A stretch of DNA of 64,000 bases. Source: Chrysoperla carnea. Taxonomy: Eukaryota; Arthropoda; Insecta; Neuroptera; Chrysopidae. The notes under the pieces were generated by a model. That model had not been told where the DNA came from, did not search any database, and saw nothing but the letters and a program-made list of their open reading frames with translations. Positions within the stretch are counted from its first letter, which is position 1; every line of letters starts with the position of its first letter. Where the stretch lies: positions 138,701,172 through 138,765,171 of the forward strand of contig NC_058337.1 of NCBI RefSeq assembly GCF_905475395.1. The letters run 5' to 3'. This document shows positions 20,621-30,448 of the stretch, piece after piece. Both the position numbers and the translations under genes were made by a program.

Positions 20621-21674
20621 ATGTTAGCAAACCTAATAAAAAAGTTACTACCTTTAGTTCCTACTCTACCAGGAATATATTTAATGTATAATTCTGATAA
20701 GGAAATTATTTATATAGGTAAAGCTAAAAATTTAAAAAAAACGTTTAAACTATTATAGTAAAAATAATTTGTGTGGCAGAATAGCTAGAATGGTGCATCA
20801 AGTTTATTTAGTTGAATATAAAGTTACTACTTCAGAAAGCGAAGCTTTTTTGCTGGAAACACAATTAATTAGGCAACATCAACCACGTTTTAATATATTA
20901 CTTAGACGAGATAAATCAGCTAGCTATATAAAGCTACGATCAGACCATGACTTCCCTACATTAGTAAAATGTTATGTAGATAATTCAACAGGAAATAAAT
21001 TGTTTGGACCTTTCACCTCTGGACATCAAATCAACTTGATCATTACAGAGTTACAAAAAATCTTTAAGCTACGAACTTGTAGTGATAGCGATTTTGCCTT
21101 TAGAAAATGTCCGTGTTTAGAATATGAAATTGGCAAATGCTTTGCTCCTTGCACAGGTAATATTTCTAAAGAAGATTATGCCGAATTGATAGAGCAGATT
21201 AACGATTTTTTATCAAGCAATATAGAAAAATTACTAGGAAAATTAGCTCTTAAAATGCAGACCTCTAAGCGATGATTCTCATTTTGAAAAAGCAGCTTTG
21301 GTTAGAGATAGAAGTAATCTTATAAAATTATCTAAATTACGCATCGGAAAACAATATGAAAGGGTAATAGATGCTGATGTGCTTATTATTACTGAAGAAA
21401 ATGATAGATTTTGTATTAAGATTACACTTTACAGGGGAGGACAGAAATGGGGGAAGCAAAACTATTCCCCCATTTATAGCAGAACAAGCACTAAATTAAA
21501 AGTTTTAGAGTCTTTTATTGGACAGTTTTATCAAACAAGAAAACCAGCTAAAAAAATAATTATTAACGTGCCGATACAAAATCCTGAAGCAATTATCAGT
21601 TCTCTTAAAAAACTAAATTTATAATTCCAAAAAGAGGAAGCAAAGCCCAAATATTGAGAGATTTACTTACTACC
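20621..21674 (+). pseudogene. uvrC: UvrC nucleotide-excision endonuclease, broken and C-truncated
   Basis: The GIY-YIG incision domain is visible at the start (LPGIYLMY…IIYIGKAKNLKK). The frame breaks at an A run near 20745, resumes at LCGRIARMVHQVYLVEYKVTTSESEAFLLE, breaks again near 21270, resumes ALVRDRSNLIKL (the UVR motif region), and shifts near 21612 into IIPKRGSKAQILRDLL. The C-terminal RNase-H-like nuclease and HhH domains are missing, because the sequence runs into mlaD. UvrC makes both incisions of bacterial NER, so this allele is null. Confidence 0.88.
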
Positions 21675-22112
21675 GAATGAAGAAACAATTTTGTTAATTA
21701 AGGATTCGATATTAATTGCCGATTGAGTATATTTTATTTCCTCATTAGGTGTTAAATCATCATTATCGTTTCCTGGTACGATTGCAATATATTTACCTCC
21801 GAGTAAACCACTAGTAACTACTTGAGCTTTTGAGTCTTTAGGTATTTTAACATTCTCATTGACATTTAAATATACAGTAGCAAAATAGCTGGTTGGATCT
21901 AAGAAAATCTTTTTAACATTACCGATTTTTATACCTGAAATCATCACGTCACTTCCGACTGATATCCCTTCCGCACTTTGAAAGCTTGTAGTGAGCTGAT
22001 AGCCTTTGGCATTAGTCATAGAACTGCCAGTTTTATAAGCAAAAATTAGGCATAGGAAAGCAATAATTAATACTGCAAAACCAATAATTGTTTCAATAAT
22101 ATTTTGTTTCAT
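21663..22112 (-). CDS. mlaD: MlaD-type MCE domain lipid-transport protein
   Basis: 149 residues. An N-terminal membrane anchor (about residues 8-27, IGFAVLIIAFLCLIFAYKTG) is followed by an MCE domain: YQLTTSFQSAEGISVGSDVMISGIKIGNV … VTSGLLGGKYIAIVPG. MlaD forms a hexameric ring on the MlaFE ABC transporter that moves phospholipids between outer and inner membrane. Length is typical for the short alphaproteobacterial form. The gene overlaps the dead end of uvrC tail to tail and lies 24 bp after the NDUFA12 gene, probably in the same transcript. Confidence 0.88.
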   Translation of the reverse strand: MKQNIIETIIGFAVLIIAFLCLIFAYKTGSSMTNAKGYQLTTSFQSAEGISVGSDVMISGIKIGNVKKIFLDPTSYFATVYLNVNENVKIPKDSKAQVVTSGLLGGKYIAIVPGNDNDDLTPNEEIKYTQSAINIESLINKIVSSFGSK

Positions 22113-22136
22113 TGTTTTTTATACCAAATAGTTAAT

Positions 22137-22436
22137 TTATGGTTGCCATCTACTATATCTAACATTTGACGATTTAGATGATTTTTGGCTTATTTTGTTA
22201 CTTTCTTGCCAAGAAAAAAGCTTAACATTTCTCGGCACTTCATTTACTAAATGATGCAGCCATGCATGCCAACTTGACGAAATTTTTGTTGGTTCATTAG
22301 CATTTTTATAAATAACAAATCTTTTAGGACGCCCTAAATAGTCAAGCTTCTTACTTTCGTAATATTGGTTTAGTAACTCATCTTCTCCTACTTTTTTATG
22401 AAAAAAAGTAATAAAAAACTTATTTATCCACGACAT
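22137..22436 (-). CDS. NDUFA12-family NADH:ubiquinone oxidoreductase subunit
   Basis: 99 residues with the family pattern GRPKRFVIYKNANEPTKISSSWHAWLHH: the conserved R-R-(W/F)V-Y, PTK(I/V)…WH.WLH segment of the complex I accessory subunit shared by alphaproteobacteria and mitochondria. Its start overlaps the end of rnhA by 13 bp, and mlaD follows. Confidence 0.88.
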   Translation of the reverse strand: MSWINKFFITFFHKKVGEDELLNQYYESKKLDYLGRPKRFVIYKNANEPTKISSSWHAWLHHLVNEVPRNVKLFSWQESNKISQKSSKSSNVRYSRWQP

Positions 22437-22891
22437 TTTAAAATTTCTATAGCAGTTTGTCTTCCTTGTACTGCAAGTTTATCAGCAGCAATATTACCGC
22501 TATTACTTGCATGTCCTTTTACCCATTTCCAAATGATAGTATGTTTGCTTAATTCTTCGTACAAATTTTGCCATAAATCAGTATTTTTAACAGGTTCATT
22601 GTTGCTTTTACACCAGTTGTTTTTTATCCAATTATGGATCCAAACGGTAATACCTTGTTGTAAATATTTACTATCAGTATAAATTTCCACATGACAAGGT
22701 TTTTTTAGAATTTTTAGTGCTTCAAGAGCTGCTGTAATTTCCATACGGTTATTAGTAGTCTCAAGCTCATGTCCAAATATTTCCTTATTCACCTCATTAA
22801 ATTGAAGTAACGCTCCCCACCCTCCTGGACCTGGATTGCCAGAACATGCACCATCGGTATATATAACTACTTTCGATATATCTTCTTTCAA
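22424..22891 (-). CDS. rnhA: ribonuclease HI
   Basis: 155 residues, full length. Catalytic carboxylates are in context: YTDGACSGNPGPGGWG (D), NNRMEITAALEAL (E), IYTDSKYLQQGI (D) and HASNSGNIAADKLA (H/D). The basic-protrusion region NWIKNNWCKSNNEPVKN is kept. It degrades RNA in RNA-DNA hybrids during replication. It overlaps the NDUFA12 gene; sspB lies 46 bp upstream. Confidence 0.95.
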   Translation of the reverse strand: MKEDISKVVIYTDGACSGNPGPGGWGALLQFNEVNKEIFGHELETTNNRMEITAALEALKILKKPCHVEIYTDSKYLQQGITVWIHNWIKNNWCKSNNEPVKNTDLWQNLYEELSKHTIIWKWVKGHASNSGNIAADKLAVQGRQTAIEILKCRG

Positions 22892-22937
22892 TATTTTAAC
22901 TAGGTTTAATAGGTTTAGACTTAGAAGAATTGCGGAA

Positions 22938-23431
22938 TTAATCTAGCATAATAACATTTTTTGATAACAAAGCTTCATCAATTTTATCATTATTTTCTTC
23001 TTCCAGAATTTGCTTTTCTATTTTCAATATTTCAGCTGTATTATTATTTTGGATATTTAATTGCTGATTAAAAGTAAAACTATAACTATTGCTTGAATCA
23101 ACAAAACTAATAAGAGCATCAAATGGTATATAAATTGTTTCCTTAATGCCGCTAAAACTTAACATTACAGAAAATCCAGTATCTTTTACTACTATATTCT
23201 CAAATTGATTCTGAAGTACTATCGTTATTTCTTTTGGGTATGCTTGTCTAACTTTTAAAGGCAAAATGACAGCTGGATGATCGGTCTTATATGATATATA
23301 TATCGGTCGGTCTTATATGATATATATATTAATTGGTCCCAATATAAATTTTCATGCTGAATCCTTGCCAAAACCTTTTTTACAAATTCCAACATAGATT
23401 CATTTAAAAAATTTTTATATTCGATATTCAT
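22938..23431 (-). pseudogene. sspB: SspB-like ClpXP adaptor, frameshifted by a 25-bp tandem duplication
   Basis: The true start is MNIEYKNFLNESMLEFVKKVLARIQHENLYWDQLIYISYKTD (from 23431). A duplicated block TCTTATATGATATATATA… (23279-23330) shifts the frame, and the rest (PLKVRQAYPKEITIVLQNQFENIVV…FDALISFVD) reads from 23264. The acidic C-terminal tail ends in NVIMLD, the kind of peptide that docks on ClpX. SspB delivers ssrA-tagged proteins to ClpXP; the tmRNA gene is adjacent. Confidence 0.8.
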
Positions 23432-23462
23432 ATATAAAAGAACTAAATAATAGTAAGTAAGT

Positions 23463-23583
23463 AGACGAAGTTTTATTTGGAAAAGAGCAAAGCGTTTTGA
23501 AGCTTTTAACCGCAGCGTATACTTAATACGTGAGGATTAAAAGCAAAAAACAACGACGCCAATTTTTCAAATAAAACGAGTAT
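23463..23583. repeat. Rickettsia palindromic element (RPE-like)
   Basis: GTTTTATTTGGAAAA … TTTTCAAATAAAAC form the outer arms. The core CGCAGCGTATACTTAATACG followed by TGAGGAT matches the core of the RPE inside addA (29720 region). It is intergenic, between sspB and the tmRNA gene. Confidence 0.65.
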
Positions 23584-23584
23584 A

Positions 23585-23890
23585 CATGAGGGTTTTTCTG
23601 TTGCCCGGTAAACCCCCAAACCGCGCAGGTTTATGCTACAGCTAAAGCTGGAGTACCTGCAGAACGATAGTTATCGTTTGCGTTTCTTTGTTTTGACCCG
23701 TAAGGCAAAAGCCTGCGGCGGAATCATCCCGAGTAAAAGCAATTTTTTTATTAGGCACGTCGATCCTATTTCGCCCCCATACCTTATTGTCATACCGTGG
23801 TCAAGCCACGGTATGACAAATATAACATCGAGTATTGGTGGAGGCGTCGGGTACTGCCCCCGAGTCCGCAACGTCTATTCTAAATTACGT
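23585..23890 (-). ncRNA. ssrA: tmRNA, permuted two-piece alphaproteobacterial form
   Basis: On the minus strand the acceptor piece comes first and ends GACGCCTCCACCA (CCA at 23836-23838). After an intervening loop the coding piece begins GGGGGCGAAATAGGATCGACG (23778). GGGGGCG pairs with CGCCTCC as the acceptor stem. The tag frame reads ANDNYRSAGTPALAVA followed by TAA (about 23632). This gene order is the known circularly permuted tmRNA of alphaproteobacteria. It rescues stalled ribosomes and tags the peptides for ClpXP. Confidence 0.92.
23787..23820. repeat. rickettsial palindrome within the tmRNA intervening loop
   Basis: TTGTCATACCGTGG and CCACGGTATGACAA form a 14-bp perfect stem. It lies in the precursor segment between the CCA end and the 5' G of the coding piece, which is removed during maturation, so the insertion may be tolerated. 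Confidence 0.75.
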
Positions 23891-24063
23891 TTATTACTAT
23901 AGCTATATTAGCACTTACTATTATCGCTTAATTTGATTAATTTGTAAAGGTTTTTAGATTTATGTTTTAAATATACTCAATAATAAATATTATTTATATA
24001 CTTGTATGATAGTATACTTGTATACTTATAATCAATATTAGATTTTAAATTACAAACTATTTT

Positions 24064-24876
24064 ATGCTCCCAAATCTTGGAATTATTGCTGGTAAAGGTT
24101 CATTACCATCTTTAATATCAGGTAATTATAGAAAACAAGGTGGTAATTGTTATATAGCTGCGATAGAGGGCGAAGCTGATATAGAATTAATTAAGGACTT
24201 TGAGTATCAACCTTTTAAAATCGGTATGGTTGGAGCAGCTATTAAGTATTTTACACAATATAACGTCCAAAATATTATTTTTATAGGCGGAGTCGATAGA
24301 CCAAATTTTAAAAATTTAGCAGTGGATAAAATAGGTGGTTTATTACTTCTTAAAATAATTAGCCAAAAAATTCGTGGGGATAATAATTTATTAAGAATAG
24401 TAGCTAGTTTTTTTGAGAGTTATGGCTTTAAGATAATTTCAAGTAGTGAGATATATCAAAATCAACAATGTGATTCTAATATTATAACTGATACTAGCCC
24501 TACAAGTTCTGATAAAAAAGATATTGAATTTGGAGTAAAATTACTAAATCATTTAAGTAAATTTGATATTGGTCAGTCGGTTATAGTTGAAGATGGTTAT
24601 GTGCTTGGCATAGAAGCGGCTGAGGGAACGGATAATTTAATAGCTAGATGTGCAGACTTACGTAAAAACTCTTGCGGTGGAGTGCTTATTAAACTTTCAA
24701 AAATAGGACAAGATAATAGGCTAAATTTACCAACTATAGGCGTTAATACTATAAAAAATCTTGCTAAATATAATTACAAAGGCGTTGCAATTCAAAAAAA
24801 CCAAGTAATTATAGCTGAAGAAGAGAAAACTATAAAACTCGCTAATGAACATAAAATTTTTATAACAAAATGTTAG
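24064..24876 (+). CDS. lpxI: UDP-2,3-diacylglucosamine diphosphatase LpxI
   Basis: 270 residues. Family pattern: LGIIAGKGSLPSLIS at the N-terminus, FKIGMVGAAIKYF and IIFIGGVDRPNF, then the catalytic C-domain with DIGQSVIVEDGYVLGIEAAEGTDNLI and GGVLIKLSKIGQDNRLNLPTIGVNTI. LpxI hydrolyses UDP-2,3-diacylglucosamine to lipid X in lipid A synthesis, replacing LpxH in alphaproteobacteria. It overlaps the coaE start (ATGTTAG), as in an operon. The frame is whole. Confidence 0.93.
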   Translation: MLPNLGIIAGKGSLPSLISGNYRKQGGNCYIAAIEGEADIELIKDFEYQPFKIGMVGAAIKYFTQYNVQNIIFIGGVDRPNFKNLAVDKIGGLLLLKIISQKIRGDNNLLRIVASFFESYGFKIISSSEIYQNQQCDSNIITDTSPTSSDKKDIEFGVKLLNHLSKFDIGQSVIVEDGYVLGIEAAEGTDNLIARCADLRKNSCGGVLIKLSKIGQDNRLNLPTIGVNTIKNLAKYNYKGVAIQKNQVIIAEEEKTIKLANEHKIFITKC

Positions 24877-25442
24877 CAATAGGTATTACCGGTAGCTATG
24901 CATCGGGCAAAACTTTTATTTTGGATTATTTAGCAGAAAAAGGATAAGACTTTTTGTGCCGATAGATGTATAAAAGAATTATATCAAGATTCAAAGATCC
25001 AAACCGGTATTTTAAAATTATTGCCGGAGCTTGAAACTTTTAACATTGGAAAGATTAGTAATTTAATTTATAACAATGATCTCGCACGTGAGAAATTACA
25101 AAACTTTATTTATCCACTCCTAATAGATAAGCTAATTCAATTTAAACAGGAAAACATAAAATCGAAATTCGGATTTGCCGAAATACCGCTATTATACGAA
25201 GTTAAATTTGATAAATATTTTGATTTTGTCGTGACTGTGCATTGCTCTGAAGAAATAAGAATGCAAAGAGCAACAACCAGATCTTCTTTTGGTATGGAAA
25301 TCTATAACAAGATAAAGGAAATTCAGCTTTCGCAGGAGAGTAAAATAGCAAAAGCAGATTTTGCTATAAATAGTGGCGTTGATATGTTAGCATTAGAAAC
25401 TCAGATAGCAAAGTTAATAGAGGATTTGGAATGTCAAGTTTA
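24870..25442 (+). pseudogene. coaE: dephospho-CoA kinase CoaE, frameshifted
   Basis: The start MLAIGITGSYASGKTFILDYLAEKG has the P-loop GSYASGKT. An indel near 24945 then throws a stop, and the rest reads ADRCIKELYQDSKIQTG…LLPELETF…GFAEIPLLYEVKFDKYFDFVVTVHCSEE…RMQRATTRS. CoaE does the last step of coenzyme A synthesis and is normally essential. It lies between lpxI and dnaQ with overlaps on both sides. Confidence 0.88.
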
Positions 25443-26123
25443 AGAGAAATAATTTTAGATACCGAAACTACGGGACTTGATCCAAAAGGCGGTCACCGAA
25501 TTGTTGAGATCGGTGCTATTGAAATGGTAAATAAGGTACTAACCGGCAGACATTTTCATTTCTATCTTAATCCAGAACGAGACATGCCATTTGAGGCTTA
25601 TAGAATTCACGGCATTTCCGGCGATTTTCTAAAAGATAAACCACTATTTCATACTATTGCAGATGATTTTTTAGAGTTTATTGTCGATAGTAAGCTTGTC
25701 ATTCATAATGCACCTTTCGATGTTAAATTTTTAAATCATGAATTATCATTATTAAAAAGAGCTGAAATTAAACTTTTAGAACTTGAGCATGCTATTGATA
25801 CTTTAGTGATGGCTAGAAGTATGTTTCCTGGATCAAAATATAGCCTTGATGCTTTATGTAAAAGATTCAAGGTGGATAATTCCGGCAGGCAACTTCATGG
25901 TGCTCTTAAAGATGCAGCTTTACTTGCTGAAGTATATGTAGAACTAACCGGCGGTAGGCAGTCATCCTTTAAGATGCTTGATAAAGCTGCTAAGGTAAAT
26001 AATTTTAGCTATAATCGCTTGGATTCTCAGGTACATAGGAATATTCCCGTTATTAAACCAACAAAAGAAGAATTACAAAAACATAAGGAATTCTTAAGCA
26101 AGATTTTAAAACCTGCTTCGTAA
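25431..26123 (+). CDS. dnaQ: DNA polymerase III epsilon subunit (proofreading exonuclease)
   Basis: 230 residues, whole. DEDDh exonuclease motifs: Exo[11 protein letters not shown] (residues 8-17), Exo[19 protein letters not shown], Exo[18 protein letters not shown] (H and D). A C-terminal tail would bind the alpha subunit. It starts 12 bp before the coaE end, consistent with a lpxI-coaE-dnaQ operon. Confidence 0.95.
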   Translation: MSSLREIILDTETTGLDPKGGHRIVEIGAIEMVNKVLTGRHFHFYLNPERDMPFEAYRIHGISGDFLKDKPLFHTIADDFLEFIVDSKLVIHNAPFDVKFLNHELSLLKRAEIKLLELEHAIDTLVMARSMFPGSKYSLDALCKRFKVDNSGRQLHGALKDAALLAEVYVELTGGRQSSFKMLDKAAKVNNFSYNRLDSQVHRNIPVIKPTKEELQKHKEFLSKILKPAS

Positions 26124-26124
26124 A

Positions 26125-26275
26125 GCGTCATTGCGAGGAGATGCATAGCATCGACGTGGCAATCTTGTATAGTACTTTCGGTGTCATCCCGTGGCTTGTC
26201 CACGGGATCCAGAAAAACAACCTAACAATTTTATTATTTTTAACTGGACTCCGTGGACAAGCCACGGAGTTACAA
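26125..26275. repeat. composite of rickettsial dispersed repeats
   Basis: GCGTCATTGCGAGGAG…CGTGGCAATC is a short repeat common in Rickettsia intergenic DNA. It is followed by two facing palindromes, GTCATCCCGTGGCTTGTCCACG and CTCCGTGGACAAGCCACGGAG, in the same arrangement as at 14219. It fills the gap between dnaQ and the SURF1 gene. Confidence 0.65.
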
Positions 26276-26278
26276 ATT

Positions 26279-26934
26279 ATGACTACAAAAATTATTCTAA
26301 CAAATCTACTTGTATTCCTTACCTTTATAATCCTTGTCTCACTAGGTTTTTGGCAGCTTAATCGCTTAAAAGAAAAGAAGCTATTTTTATCATCGATGCA
26401 AGAAAATCTTACCTCCCCTGCAATCGATTTAGCTGAAATTCATGACAACTTACCTTATCAGAAAATCAAGATCCACGGACATTTTTACCTAATAAAGATA
26501 TATATTTGTATGGCAGAAGATCAATGTCGAGCGAGAAAGATGGTTATTATTTAGTAACGCCATTTGAAACTGATGATAATAAGGTTATTTTAGTAGCTCG
26601 AGGCTGGTTTAGTAACCGCAATAAAAATATTATTACGCAAGCAACCAATGACCAACCCCATGAGCTTATCGGCGTTACTATGCCATCCGAAAAAACTCGT
26701 AGCTACTTGCCTGCCAATGATATTAAAAATAATGTATGGTTGACCTTAGACTTACAAGAGGCATCTAAAGTTTTAGGCTTAAATCTTGAAAATTTTTATC
26801 TCATTGAAGAGAGTAAAGATATTAGCAATCTAAAAATTTTGCTGCCACTTTCAATAAATCACCTCGCTGCTATTAGAAACGATCATTTAGAATACGCTTT
26901 TACTTGGTTTGGACTCGCCGCATCTTTAGTTTAG
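26279..26934 (+). pseudogene. SURF1-family cytochrome oxidase assembly protein, frameshifted
   Basis: The start TTKIILTNLLVFLTFIILVSLGFWQLNRLKEK is a membrane segment plus the SURF1 hallmark G(F/T)WQ..R. Then LPYQKIKIHGHF; the frame shifts near 26490 into IYLYGRRSMSSEKDGYYLVTPFE … VARGWF, ending with the second membrane segment, truncated at AFTWFGLAASLV. SURF1 helps insert heme into subunit I of aa3 oxidase. Confidence 0.85.
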
Positions 26935-28862
26935 TAATTTATAGGATTTATAGGCGTTCTCTGTCATTCACACGCAAAAACAAATGAACAATCTACAACA
27001 ACAAGCTTCTGATCCTGATTATTCCGTTTGGGTGTCGGCTTCTGCCGGAAATGGTAAAACCAAAATCCTAACTGATCGATTTTTACGGCTATTAATCAAA
27101 GGAATAAATTTTCAAAATATATTATGCCTTACTTTTACCAACGCAGCTAGCGTAGAAATGCAGCTAAGAATTAGTAACAAGCTCAAAACTTTCTCTCTTT
27201 GTGATCCCAAACAACTAGAACAAGAGCTTTTCTTAATGAGTGGTCAAAAGCCGCTTGCTTTAGAGCTTGAAAATGCAAAAAAAATATATAGTAAATTGCT
27301 TGATAATAATGAACCTTTAAACATTTATACGATCCATGCTTTTTGCCAAAAAATCCTTAAAACTTTTCCCGTAGAAGCCGGCATAACACCCGAGTTTCAG
27401 ATTCTTGAAGAGACTCAATTACAAGATATCTTTCTAAAAATACGAAATAAGATTTATTTAAGCGATGAACATAATGATTTAATTAAAACTTTACTAAATC
27501 GTTTTCATGAAATAACTTTGCAGGATATTTTCAGCGAGATTATTGACCAAAAAATTAAATTCAAAAAATTATTCACTTATAAAACTATTCCGGCAGAAAT
27601 ACACAATAAGAGATTAGCACTATCCGAGCTAAATAATATCTATGATAAGGTAAAAAATTTATTTGCAGATTATGATTTAGAAATAGAGCCGAAAGAGTTA
27701 TTTTTTACCAAAGACGGAAAAAAACGTAAAAGCCTTTTATCGAAAGAGCTAACCCAAAAATATCCTAAATTACTGTTAGAGTTAGAGAAGCTAACATCTC
27801 AGATTTATAAATTAGATGAAGAATATCGCATAGAAGAGCTAGAATATCATACTAATTTACTTTGTAAACTTGCTTATATTTTGCTAGAGAAATATGAGAA
27901 ATTTAAAGAAGAAAATAACTTGCTTGATTATGATGATTTAATTTATTATACCGAAAAATTATTTGAGAATAAAGCTATACATGAGTGGTTATCGCATAAG
28001 CTTGAAAGTGAGATTAATCACATACTTGTCGACGAGGCACAAGATAAGAGCCGTAATCAGTGGAACATAATCACCACTCTAATAACCGAGTTTAATAGAC
28101 CTGATAGTAGCATCTTTATAGTTGGTGATGATAAGCAATCTATTTATAGTTTTCAAGGTGCTGATCTTGCGAATTTTAATTTAGTGAATGAGAAATTAGA
28201 AACGAATCTCGCTAAAGCAAATAAAAAATTTAAGAAAATTACACTTGAATATTCTTATAGATCATGGGGTGAAATTTTACAATTTACTCATCAGGTTTTT
28301 AAATATATAAAAGCTCATTACTCTACTCTTTTCCTATCCGATAATCCGGTAATTTCTGCATTTCGTACACATACCGGTTCTGTAACAGTTTGGTCTTTGG
28401 TAACAAGCGAAAAGCAGGAGGAACTTTTTTGGGCATTGCCACAAGATTATGCCAATGCTCTTTCATCAGCTGATTTACTTATAGAAAAAATTATTAGCTT
28501 CATAAAGGAAAAAATAGCCAGCAAAGAAATTCTACCAGCAACCGGTAATCCTATATCCGAAAAAGATTTTATGATTTTGGTAAGAAAGCGAGATGAATTT
28601 AGCAATAATCTTATAAAAGAGCTTAACAAAGCTAACCTTAAAGTCAAGGCAAGCGATAAAGTAAACCTTAAAGAGCATTTATCGATGATGGATTTAATTT
28701 CGGTAGCTAAATTCGTACTTTTACCTTACGACGATTTAAACCTTGCAGCCTTACTTAAATCACCGATTATCGGTATTAGCGAGCAACAATTATACGAACT
28801 TCTAATGAATAAAAATGATGAAAGTTTGTGGGAAAATCTGTCCTCATATACGGATATATATA

Positions 28863-29310
28863 AATATATAGGAGACTTTCTATAGATATAGATAGTCACT
28901 CATCACGATATCTCTGGAACTATAAGACCTAGACACTTGAAATTTGGCAGGAATATTCCTTTTGCCAAGTAGAGGTCCGCTAAGAACGGATTTTACGAAA
29001 TTCCACCCACAAGGGGGGTTGCGGGGGTGTTCATGAATAAAAAATTCATATTTTTCAATTATGGCTTTTAATAGTTCAAAACTTGGTCAGAATGTTTTAA
29101 ATTACATTTAGAAATTTTTTAAACTTCGGAGGGTAGAAAGGTGTAGCGAGAAAGTGGGAAGGAAATATCGAATATTTACAAATATACCTAAGTGGGGTAT
29201 CAAATAAAAGAGCATGACGTGTACATTACAAAACTGTTATCCAACGCAAGGAAATGTGGAGGGAGGGGTGCAAGTGGGGATGTTGCCCAGCAAAGCGGGT
29301 AGTTCCCAGC
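28863..29310 (+). mobile_element. eukaryotic (insect-type) non-autonomous repeat, Helitron-like
   Basis: The segment has no open frame. It contains CACTCATCACGATATCTCTG, CTTGAAATTTGGCAGGAA, GAAATTCCACCCACAAGGGG and a GC-rich 3' end, GCCCAGCAAAGCGGGTAG then TTCCCAGCTA. From memory this layout is typical of short Helitrons in insects; I could not search it. It sits at an AT/TA repeat in addA, so a target duplication cannot be told from the microsatellite. It has no resemblance to bacterial ISs. Confidence 0.6.
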
Positions 29311-29706
29311 TATATATAATAAACTTACTTCTTTTATTGAACTTTATCAAAATTCTACTCTTGATAATTTCTTTATCTTAGTCGCGAATACTCTAAATTT
29401 ACATATCGATGATATGGTAAATGAGCTGCTAACACTAAGCAGTAATTACGCAAATGATATGGATAATTCTCTGCAAGGTTTTGTAGCTTGGTTTGAGAAT
29501 AACGATATTTGGATTAAGCGTGATATGGAGCATTCCGATAAAATAAGAGTGATGACCGTACACGGTTCTAAAGGCTTGGAAGCACCAATTGTTATATTAT
29601 GCGACTCCACCACCCTACCTATCAGCAGTAGTAAATTTATTTGGCATGATAATGGGGAAATAGACCATTTGGAGAACGCAGCTAATAAAGAGGAATTTAT
29701 AGGAAA

Positions 29707-29805
29707 CACGGAACGCAGCACCGCAGCATATACTTTAGTACGTGAGGATGCGAGTACCGGATGGACGCATAAATTACCTTTAGAAGCAAGTTATACAAGT
29801 GGTCG
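29707..29805 (+). repeat. RPE1 element in frame within addA
   Basis: The translation [21 protein letters not shown] then [10 protein letters not shown] matches the known RPE1 insert peptide of Rickettsia proteins, between FIGNTE and [13 protein letters not shown]. It keeps the reading frame. This is an established class of palindromic repeat found inside rickettsial genes and a strong genus marker. Confidence 0.8.
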
Positions 29806-30031
29806 AATGTTCTTTTCTGCTAACGCTGCTGACACTCCTGAATTTCTACAAAAAATGAAAGATGCAGAAAAGCTAAAAGATCTACAAGAATATATAAGGC
29901 TGCTCTACGTTGCAATGACTAGGGCTAAAGATCATTTAGTTATATGTGGTTTTAGTAACAAATCAAATATCCCCGAAAACTGTTGGTATGAAATAACTAA
30001 AAATTTATTCAATTAGTAGTTGCTTTACTAA

Positions 30032-30080
30032 ACATAATATGCTATAAGACGCACATACAACCTACGGCAGCATATTATGT
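30032..30080. repeat. inverted repeat before the ankyrin gene
   Basis: ACATAATATGC and GCATATTATGT are perfect 11-bp arms around a 27-nt loop. The right arm overlaps the ATG of the ankyrin gene (30077). It may terminate addA or be a repeat unit. There is no T tract. Confidence 0.5.
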
Positions 30081-30448
30081 GGGACTTTTTTGAAAATAAA
30101 GCAAGAATTCAGATAGATCAATTTAAGCAATTACCGCCACTACATACAGCAGTTTTGGAAGATAATATCTCAAATGTAAGGATATATTTACATAGAAAAT
30201 GCGACGTAAACGAACAAGACATCTATGGTAAAACAGCACTACATTATGCTTATGAAAAAAGAAATATAGATATAATAAACATATTGCTAAAATGTCCAGG
30301 AATAAAAATATGTATAAAAAATAATGATGATTATACTCCAGTGGATTTAATTTGTTCAACTATAAGTTCATATGTAGCATCATCAGTAGAAAATAAAATA
30401 GATGCGGTAGACAAACTTGGTGAAACACCACATTGCGAGGATGGTTAA
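30077..30448 (+). CDS. ankyrin-repeat protein
   Basis: 123 residues. Two ankyrin repeats: LPPLHTAVLEDNISNVRIYLHRKCDVNEQD (about 16-45) and GKTALHYAYEKRNIDIINILLKCPGIKICIKNNDDYTPVDLI (about 46-90). A short C-terminal piece GETPHCEDG looks truncated. Ankyrin proteins are abundant in Rickettsia and act in protein-protein contacts, some in host cells. The start is uncertain because it lies in a palindrome arm; the frame is open upstream of it. Confidence 0.7.
   Translation: MWDFFENKARIQIDQFKQLPPLHTAVLEDNISNVRIYLHRKCDVNEQDIYGKTALHYAYEKRNIDIINILLKCPGIKICIKNNDDYTPVDLICSTISSYVASSVENKIDAVDKLGETPHCEDG

Larger units (their letters stand above)
26984..30016 (+). pseudogene. addA: AddA-like double-strand-break repair helicase, split by a eukaryotic-type repeat
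   Basis: UvrD/SF1 helicase motifs in order: Walker A SASAGNGKTKILTDRF, Ia [83 protein letters not shown]. About 450 bp of foreign sequence (28863-29310) sits after SSYTDIY; without it TCATATACGGATATATAT joins AATAAACTTAC in frame. The C-terminal nuclease domain is absent or very short. An RPE1 lies in frame at 29707-29805. Confidence 0.9.

Noticed and set aside
23633-23902. Open frames of 66-89 codons on both strands
   Set aside because: They overlap the tmRNA gene.
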